Assembly: GCA_016793065.1 (NCBI GenBank)
Contig: JAEULV010000048.1
Span: 1-64,000, forward strand
DNA from: Hyphomicrobiaceae bacterium
Lineage (GTDB): Bacteria > Pseudomonadota > Alphaproteobacteria > Rhizobiales > Ancalomicrobiaceae
Length of the DNA stretch: 64,000 nt
Reading direction: 5' to 3'
A program made the translations under genes and the position numbers. Positions within the stretch are counted from its first letter, which is position 1, and each line of letters starts with the position of its first letter. This document shows, piece after piece, positions 58,464-64,000 of this stretch. The notes below the pieces were generated by a model that was given only the letters and a program-made list of their open reading frames with translations, was not told the origin of the DNA and made no database searches.

Positions 58464-58550
58464 TACTCAAACTCCCTGCCTTGTCATGAGCGACCATCCC
58501 GTTTGGACGTCGCGCCAATTGCTGTTCAACTGCCGCTTTCGCGGCCAAGA

Positions 58551-61058
58551 CTAAACCCGCAGATCGACCCCGCCGGGACGCCGGCCGGCGAGCGCGGCGG
58601 CGGCGACTTCCATCTCGGTGTCGACGACGGGCGGCGCGATGTCGGCACGCCGCTCGGTGCCATAGGATTTCCATGCCTCGCGGGAAAACTGCCCCTGGGC
58701 GCCGGAGCCGTCCTGGCGCAGCGAGAACTGCAGGTCGGCCTGGTCGGCGCGGAAGCCGGCCTGTTCCAGCGTCTTTTCCAGATTGCGGCGGTCGGCCAGC
58801 ATCAGGTCGAGGGTATCCTTGCGCTCGACGATCAGATGGGCGCGGACCTCGCCGGCCTCGGACACGTCGAGCTTGACCTGCACCTTGCCGAGATCGGGCG
58901 GATCGAGGCGGATCTCGAAGCTGCGGCCGCTGGCCTTGGCCTGGCGGGCGATTTCGGCGCCAAGCTCGGGAACGGTGACCTGGGGCGCGTCGGCGCGGCT
59001 GTTGACGGTGGCAGCCGGTGTCGCCGGGGCCTCGGCATCAGGCATGGCGGCCGGAGCGGCGATGGCGGCAAGGGTCGGCTCGCCCGACACGGTCTCGGCG
59101 GCGGTCTCGGCCCGCAGCCGTTCGGCAAAGGCGAGGGCGGCGGTCATGACGCCGGCGGCATGGGTGTGACGATGGGCCGGGTGCCGGGTCGCTGCCGGGC
59201 GGTCGTCGATGGCGAGTGCCGGTTCGTCGTCGGGGGTGTCCTTGGCCGTGTCGCTGGCCGGGGCGGTCGCCTCGGTCGCGACCGGCGCGGCGGCGGCTGT
59301 CGGCTCAGTGACGGCAGCGGACCGGGGCGGAGCGTTCGCGGCCTGCGGCGCGGTGGCGGACTGGACCGCCGGGGCGGATCGGGAGGTGGTGTCGACGGTG
59401 GCCGGCGCGGCGTTGGACGGCGCCGCCTCGGGATCTGGCGTCGCCTGAGCGGACACGGCGGCGGGTGCTTCCTCTGGCGGCGTCGACGGGGAAGCGGCGA
59501 CCGTCGGGCGTTCGGTGGCAACCGGCACCGGATTGGTGGCGGCTTGCGGCGCGGCGGGCGCGGTCGTCGCCGAACGGGTGCGGGCCGACGTGGCGGCGGT
59601 CGGCTGGGGTTGCGGCGGCGCGTCTGCGGCATCGGCGGCCGGATCGGTCGCGTCAGCGGTCGTCACCGGCCGAGCGGCGGCCGGCGAGGCGGATTGGAGT
59701 GCGGCCACGGTGGCGGGCACGGTCGGGTCGGCGGGCGCGGCCGTGGCGGCGGCGGGCAGCGGGGTAGGGTTAGCCAGCGGGGGGGCATCAGCCGCGTTAG
59801 CAGAAACCGGTATTGCCGGAGGCGCGACGGCGGGCGTCGCGGAGTCGGTTGCGGCTGCTTTTGTCGGGGCCGGGGCCGCCGAGGTGGCGGATGTCGACGG
59901 CGCCGGCTGGGTTGGTGCGAGACGGCTGGCGGCGATTCCGCGCGGCTCCGCCGTCGTCGGGGTAACGGCGGCGTTGGTGCGGGAGGCCGGTTCGATCGAG
60001 GTCCGGGCGGTCGGTTCGGTTGCGGCCGGTGTCGTCGCTGCGTTGGTCGCGGCAGTGCTCGATTCCGACGCGGCGGCCTCGGGCCTGGCGACGACGGTCG
60101 GCGATGCGGAACGCGCGGTCGGAAGGGGCCGGGTCGCGGACTGGCCGGTCGGGCTGACCGGCGGGCGCGGTCGGGTGTCGACAGTCGGCCCGGCGGTTGC
60201 CGCGACAGGCACTGTCGCGTCCGGCACGATGGCGTCGGATGATCCGGAGACGGTGGTCGTCGTCGCAACCGGGATCTTGGCGGCGGCTGTGGTCGCGACC
60301 GAGGCGCTGGTAGAGGTCGCAGCGGTAGTGTCCTGCCGGGGGGCGGCTACGTTCGTCGCGGCAGTGGCCGGAGCGTCGGCACGGGGCGACGTGGGCGCCG
60401 GCATCGCGACCGTTACGGCCGCGGCCAGCGCGGAGCGGCTCGCGTCAGGGGACGGGGTTGATGTGTTGGCGGTCGTCGGCGCGGCCGGGGCGTTGGCCGT
60501 CGCGGCAGCCGTCGCGGCAATGGTCGGGGCAGCGGCCGGCGCGTTGGCAGACTCGGACGGAGCTTCGCCCGAGGCGGCGGCCGGGCGAGCGGGCGTGGCT
60601 GGCGTTGCGGCGTCGATGCCGTCGCCCGCCGGCGCGGTCGCGGCGTTGTCGCCATCCGTCGCGGCGGCGCCGGCAGCAGCGAGGGCGGGGGCGGGCGTGA
60701 CGGGAGTTGCCGGCGGCGGGATGACGACCAGCGACGGGTCGACCTGCGGGACGGTCGCATCGGCCGGCAGGTCGGTCGCGGCGGTTTCGGCATTGGCGCC
60801 GTCGTCGAGGGTTGCCGCCATCAGGGCGACGAATTCGGCGGTGGTAGCGTGGGGTTGGGTCGAAACCGGGGCGGCCGGATCGCCGGGCTCGGCGGACGCG
60901 ACCGGCGCGAACATCGCCATCAGTGCGGCAAAGCCGGTTGCCGGCTGCGAGGCGGCAAGCCCGGCGGCACCGGCGGCGGTGGCTGGCGCGAAGGCGGTCG
61001 GGGCGACGGCACCCTGGGTCACGGCACTGGGCAAACTCTTCCCCTTGTCGGCGGACAT
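58551..61058 (-). CDS. fliK: Flagellar hook-length control protein FliK
   Basis: The 835-aa protein has an extremely Ala/Thr/Pro-rich central region (about 60-660), consistent with a disordered molecular ruler. Its conserved C-terminal Flg_hook domain (about 690-790) has SFEIRLDPPDLGKVQVKLDVSEAGEVRAHLIVERKDTLDLMLADRRNLEKTLEQAGFRADQADLQFSLRQDG. FliK measures hook length and triggers the export switch via FlhB. It is longer than enterobacterial FliK (about 400 aa), mainly through the low-complexity region. It is co-directional with flgD. Several long antisense frames across it are composition artefacts. Confidence 0.9.
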   Translation of the reverse strand: MSADKGKSLPSAVTQGAVAPTAFAPATAAGAAGLAASQPATGFAALMAMFAPVASAEPGDPAAPVSTQPHATTAEFVALMAATLDDGANAETAATDLPADATVPQVDPSLVVIPPPATPVTPAPALAAAGAAATDGDNAATAPAGDGIDAATPATPARPAAASGEAPSESANAPAAAPTIAATAAATANAPAAPTTANTSTPSPDASRSALAAAVTVAMPAPTSPRADAPATAATNVAAPRQDTTAATSTSASVATTAAAKIPVATTTTVSGSSDAIVPDATVPVAATAGPTVDTRPRPPVSPTGQSATRPLPTARSASPTVVARPEAAASESSTAATNAATTPAATEPTARTSIEPASRTNAAVTPTTAEPRGIAASRLAPTQPAPSTSATSAAPAPTKAAATDSATPAVAPPAIPVSANAADAPPLANPTPLPAAATAAPADPTVPATVAALQSASPAAARPVTTADATDPAADAADAPPQPQPTAATSARTRSATTAPAAPQAATNPVPVATERPTVAASPSTPPEEAPAAVSAQATPDPEAAPSNAAPATVDTTSRSAPAVQSATAPQAANAPPRSAAVTEPTAAAAPVATEATAPASDTAKDTPDDEPALAIDDRPAATRHPAHRHTHAAGVMTAALAFAERLRAETAAETVSGEPTLAAIAAPAAMPDAEAPATPAATVNSRADAPQVTVPELGAEIARQAKASGRSFEIRLDPPDLGKVQVKLDVSEAGEVRAHLIVERKDTLDLMLADRRNLEKTLEQAGFRADQADLQFSLRQDGSGAQGQFSREAWKSYGTERRADIAPPVVDTEMEVAAAALAGRRPGGVDLRV

Positions 61059-61380
61059 GCGAGCATGGTTCCGCCATCCGTCGCAACCTTCATGCCGGAG
61101 TGGCGGGAGGGCGCCGTCCGTTCAGTCGTTCGGGGGAAATGTCTTTTTAGCCATGTGGTTAGACGTGGTCGCGCGACCCGCCGACGGTCGAACCCGCGCA
61201 TTCAGTCCAATGCCGGCCGGCAGAACTTGCCGGGTCGGCCCGGTTGCCGCCGGCGTCGATCGGCGGCAGGTGCGCCAGTCGGCGGGGGAGCGCGACATTG
61301 CCGGGGAAGGCCCCCTACATTTCCACGAAATTCGCGCTATATACGTTACTTCCTGTCCCTGACGCCGGTTCCGCCCACCC
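61059..61380. other. Divergent region between fliK and mnmA
   Basis: About 320 bp without a gene. A TATATACG-like patch at about 61336-61346, 35-45 bp before mnmA, may include its -10 element. I found no CtrA-like box for fliK here. Confidence 0.45.
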
Positions 61381-62559
61381 ATGCCGACGCCCATTGCGCT
61401 CAACAGTCTCGATCTGCCGAAGTCTCCGGCCGAAACCCGCGTCGTCGTGGCGATGTCGGGCGGCGTCGACTCGTCGGTGGTGGCCGGCCTCCTGAAGCAG
61501 GAGGGCTATGACGTCGTCGGGGTGACGCTGCAGCTTTACGACCACGGTGCCGCGACCCATCGCAAGGGGGCGTGTTGCGCCGGGCAGGACATCCAGGATG
61601 CCCGCCGGGTGGCGGAGGCGCTGGAGATTCCGCATTACGTCCTCGACTACGAGGACCGGTTCCGCACCTCGGTGATCGAGGCGTTCGCCGACAGCTACCT
61701 TGCCGGCGAGACGCCGATCCCCTGCGTCGCCTGCAACCAGACCGTCAAGTTCTCCGACCTGATGGAAACGGCGCGGGATCTCGGCGCCGATTGCCTGGCG
61801 ACGGGGCATTATGTCGAGACGCGCCGGCTCGAAAGCGGTCATCGCGGGCTGTTCCGGCCGGTCGATCTCGATCGCGACCAGAGCTATTTCCTCTATGCGA
61901 CGACGCAGGCGCAGCTGGATTTCCTGCGGTTTCCGCTCGGCCGGCTGACCAAGCCGCGCACGCGCGACATCGCCCGCGACCTGGGGCTGGTGGTTGCCGA
62001 GAAGCATGACAGCCAGGACATCTGCTTCGTGCCGTCGGGCAAGTATGCCGATGTGATCGAGCGGCTGCGGCCGAGTGCGGTCGAGCCGGGGGAGATCGTG
62101 CATGTGGACGGGCGGGTGCTGGGGCGGCACGACGGCATCATCCACTTCACCGTCGGCCAGCGGCGCGGGCTGGGGGTGGCGTCGGGCGAGCCGCTCTATG
62201 TGGTGCGGGTCGAGGCGGAGCATCGCCGGGTGGTCGTCGGGCCGCGCGAGGCGCTGGCGACGACGTCGCTTGATCTGCGCGACGTCAACTGGCTTGGGCC
62301 GTCGCTCGATGGCTGCGGCGAGGCCGGGCTCGACATCTTCGCCAAGGTGCGCTCGACCCGGCCGCCGGCGCCGGCGGCGATCCGCTGGCGCGACGGTCGG
62401 GCGGTGGTGGAGCTGGCGCAGGGCGAACTCGGCGTGGCGCCGGGGCAGGCCTGCGTGATCTATGACGGCGTCGAGGCCGGCGCCCGGGTGCTCGGCGGCG
62501 GCATCATCAACCGGCCGGCCAGTGCCGCCGGCCCGGTGCAGGGCATTGCGGCGGAGTGA
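61381..62559 (+). CDS. mnmA: tRNA-specific 2-thiouridylase MnmA
   Basis: The 392-aa enzyme has the PP-loop SGGVDSS (26-32), the catalytic [11 protein letters not shown] segment (nucleophile Cys118), and the second catalytic cysteine in [10 protein letters not shown] (Cys215). The C-terminal domain has [18 protein letters not shown]. It thiolates U34 of tRNA-Lys, -Glu and -Gln using ATP and a sulfur relay. The length is usual for alphaproteobacteria. Start ATG 61381. It stands alone. Confidence 0.96.
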   Translation: MPTPIALNSLDLPKSPAETRVVVAMSGGVDSSVVAGLLKQEGYDVVGVTLQLYDHGAATHRKGACCAGQDIQDARRVAEALEIPHYVLDYEDRFRTSVIEAFADSYLAGETPIPCVACNQTVKFSDLMETARDLGADCLATGHYVETRRLESGHRGLFRPVDLDRDQSYFLYATTQAQLDFLRFPLGRLTKPRTRDIARDLGLVVAEKHDSQDICFVPSGKYADVIERLRPSAVEPGEIVHVDGRVLGRHDGIIHFTVGQRRGLGVASGEPLYVVRVEAEHRRVVVGPREALATTSLDLRDVNWLGPSLDGCGEAGLDIFAKVRSTRPPAPAAIRWRDGRAVVELAQGELGVAPGQACVIYDGVEAGARVLGGGIINRPASAAGPVQGIAAE

Positions 62560-62735
62560 CGGTTTTGCGATAGCGATGGCGTTTTTCGATGCCGGCGTTT
62601 CAGTTTCCGGCCGATCGATGTCGCCTGTAATCAAGAAATCGTCGTATTCATGGAATTCATGGGTGCGGGAGAAAGCGGCTTGCGCTAAATCGGTCGGACG
62701 ACAGCCGACCGTGCCGGCTTGATCCGGAGACCCGC

Positions 62736-63407
62736 ATGAGCCAGACCCCTGCCCAATCCGCCGATCGCGACGATCTTGATGAAACCACGGTGCTGAGCGC
62801 CTATCGGCGCTGGGCACCGGTCTATGACGCGGTGTTCGGCGGCAAGTTCTTCATCGGGGCGCTGTTCGGCATCGGCCGGCGAGCGGTGGTGGAGGCGGTC
62901 AACCGGCTCGAGGGCAAGGTGCTGGAACTCGGCGTCGGCACCGGCCTGTCATTGCCCGCCTATGACCGGCGGCTGCGGCTCACCGGCATCGACCTGTGCC
63001 CGCACATGCTGGGGGTGGCGCGGGAACGGGTGGCGCGCGAGCAGCTGCCGCATGTCGACGGGCTGCATCAGATGGATGCCGGGGCGTTGACGTTTGCCGA
63101 CCGCAGCTTCGACGCGGTGGCGGTGATGTTCGTCATCACCGTGGTGCCGCATCCCGAACAGGTGATGGCCGAGATCGCCCGCGTCGTCCGCCCGGGCGGC
63201 GAGGTGGTGATCGTGTCGCATTTCGCCGCCGATGGCGGATTGCGCGGGCTGGTGGAGCGGCTGATCGTGCCGGTCACGCGCAAGCTCGGCTGGCGCTCGG
63301 ACTTCCCGGCGGCGCGGGTTCTCGGCCATGACGAGTTCGAGGCGGTGGAAGTGCGGCCGTTGCGGCCGTTCGGGCTGTTCACCCTGATCCGGCTGCGGCG
63401 GCGGTGA
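62736..63407 (+). CDS. pmtA: Class I SAM methyltransferase, phosphatidylethanolamine N-methyltransferase (PmtA)-like
   Basis: The 223-aa methyltransferase has motif I VLELGVGTGLSLPAY (about 63-77), acidic loop GIDLCPHML, and motif post-I region MFVITVVPHPEQVMAEIARVVRPGGEVVIVSH. The N-terminal AYRRWAPVYDAVFGGKF...IGRRAVVEAVN pattern is that of the Rhodobacter-type PmtA, which methylates phosphatidylethanolamine three times to phosphatidylcholine at the inner face of the membrane. A role on another substrate (for example a quinone) is possible but less likely. About 175 bp after mnmA. Confidence 0.8.
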   Translation: MSQTPAQSADRDDLDETTVLSAYRRWAPVYDAVFGGKFFIGALFGIGRRAVVEAVNRLEGKVLELGVGTGLSLPAYDRRLRLTGIDLCPHMLGVARERVAREQLPHVDGLHQMDAGALTFADRSFDAVAVMFVITVVPHPEQVMAEIARVVRPGGEVVIVSHFAADGGLRGLVERLIVPVTRKLGWRSDFPAARVLGHDEFEAVEVRPLRPFGLFTLIRLRRR

Positions 63408-63512
63408 GGGCGTCGGGCCGGCCGGCGCGCCCAAGCGCCCGTCAGCGGTCGATCGCACCGCGACGTTTCGGGCCACAAGAGGCGCGGGCGGCGATGCTAT
63501 CCACAAGGACGC

Positions 63513-63541
63513 TTGACACCATAAGCCCGAGGTTCCTATAA
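63513..63541 (+). promoter_or_regulatory. Housekeeping sigma factor promoter of tRNA-Met
   Basis: TTGACA (63513-63518), 17-bp spacer, CTATAA (63536-63541). The predicted start is near 63548, about 34 nt before the mature tRNA. Confidence 0.8.
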
Positions 63542-63581
63542 GCGCGACCGATGAAGCTTGCTTGACAGGCCTCATCGAAGT

Positions 63582-63658
63582 GGCTGGGTAGCTCAGATGG
63601 TTAGAGCGGAGGATTCATAACCCTCAGGTCGGCGGTTCGATCCCGCCCCCCGCCACCA
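63582..63658 (+). tRNA. tRNA-Met (anticodon CAT), elongator type
   Basis: The 77-nt cloverleaf includes an encoded CCA end. D-arm GCTC-loop-GAGC, anticodon loop TTCATAA, variable loop, T-arm GGCGG-TTCGATC-CCGCC and acceptor GGCTGGG / CCCCGCC are all seen. G1-C72 pairing excludes the initiator tRNA. Two non-pairs are present: T4 with C69 in the acceptor stem and A31 with C39 in the anticodon stem. A good promoter precedes it and a hairpin follows. Confidence 0.92.
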
Positions 63659-63692
63659 CTTCTCCCCTTTCCGGATCGGCGATCGATCTCAT

Positions 63693-63724
63693 ACCGCCTT
63701 GGCGATGGCCACGGGCGGTTTTGT
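63693..63724 (+). terminator. Probable terminator of the tRNA-Met transcript
   Basis: ACCGCC / GGCGGT stem with an internal GGC/GCC extension is followed by TTTTGTTG, 35 bp after the tRNA. Confidence 0.6.
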
Positions 63725-64000
63725 TGTCTGCGGGTGCTTGGTCGCGGGTGACGATCGCCGTGGATGGTTCCTGCCGGCGGCCAAATCGCTGATCGACAGC
63801 AACGGCACGTGCGTTCTTGGCGTGAGGTTGCGGGCGGGATCGGCGTCGTCGTGGCGGCTAACCTTGGTTTCCCGCTGGCTGCGGTCGTGATGGACGTCGA
63901 TGCCAATTTCGGGCGAAAATTCGGGTGAACGCGCGGCGCCGGAAGATAGCGTTAACGGGATTTAAGAAATTCCTCCCAATTCTCGTCTTATCTTTCACTG
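63725..64000. other. Right-edge intergenic sequence
   Basis: No gene is supported in the last 276 bp. GTTAACGGGATTTAAG at 63951-63966 is TTAA-N6-TTAA, one base short of a CtrA box, and the last 50 bp become AT-rich, so a promoter for a gene beyond the edge is likely. Confidence 0.4.

Noticed and set aside
58017-60242. 741-codon Gly/Arg-rich plus-strand frame antisense to flgD and fliK
   Set aside because: Low-complexity mirror of the FliK Ala/Thr region; no collagen-like periodicity or start signal.

Overview
The window comes from a high-GC alphaproteobacterium, most likely of the order Hyphomicrobiales (Rhizobiales). It carries the cell-cycle regulator CtrA, the CtrA-associated proteins SciP and RcdA (DUF1465), the nucleoid protein GapR (DUF2312), a fliF-fliG-fliH-fliN-flbD operon in the Caulobacter order, a cysteine-free L31 protein and a PmtA-type phospholipid methyltransferase. 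The genus cannot be fixed from sequence reading alone. Everything looks chromosomal; I see no CRISPR array, insertion sequence or complete prophage.

Layout. 1-2345: EamA permease (partial), DnaJ/TerB protein, tartrate-dehydrogenase-type enzyme. 2476-4511: dppD-dppF ATPase pair without permeases. 4582-9294: HBM-domain chemoreceptor, rpmE, exporter-type ABC half-transporter. 9408-15285: sbcD-sbcC-kinase operon with stop/start overlaps. 15529-19959: rcdA-like gene, a candidate small RNA, an 86-aa hypothetical, a GH19 endolysin-like gene and two lipoproteins. 20301-23200: fliJ, fliI and ctrA around a regulatory region dense in GANTC sites. 23308-27699: hexapeptide acetyltransferase, then a TPP riboswitch with thiB-thiP-thiQ. 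27758-35909: oligoendopeptidase F, a sigma-54 response regulator, an L,D-transpeptidase and a DUF882 peptidase-like protein. 35986-40345: gapR, an acyl-CoA ligase and an NYN-LOTUS protein. 40436-48918: moxR-DUF58-DUF4159-membrane protein operon, divergent from DUF1285-nudix. 49143-61058: flhA, then flbD-fliN-fliH-fliG-fliF, sciP, flgD and fliK on the minus strand. 61381-64000: mnmA, pmtA-like gene and tRNA-Met(CAT).

How it fits together. Much of the window reads as a CtrA/flagellum/cell-envelope neighbourhood. I found seven sites that match or nearly match the CtrA box (TTAA-N7-TTAAC). They lie upstream of the chemoreceptor, the candidate small RNA, fliI/ctrA, the sigma-54 response regulator, the DUF882 gene, flhA and fliF. 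The ctrA upstream region also has six GANTC (CcrM-type) sites in 172 bp. CtrA activity would be opposed by SciP and its turnover helped by the RcdA-like protein, both encoded here.

Most notable non-coding features: a probable unannotated small RNA on the minus strand near 16376-16470, with two CCUCC (anti-Shine-Dalgarno) motifs and a CtrA-like box just upstream; a roughly 128-bp interspersed repeat present twice; two short tandem repeats that each begin at the stop codon of the preceding gene; and a textbook TPP riboswitch.
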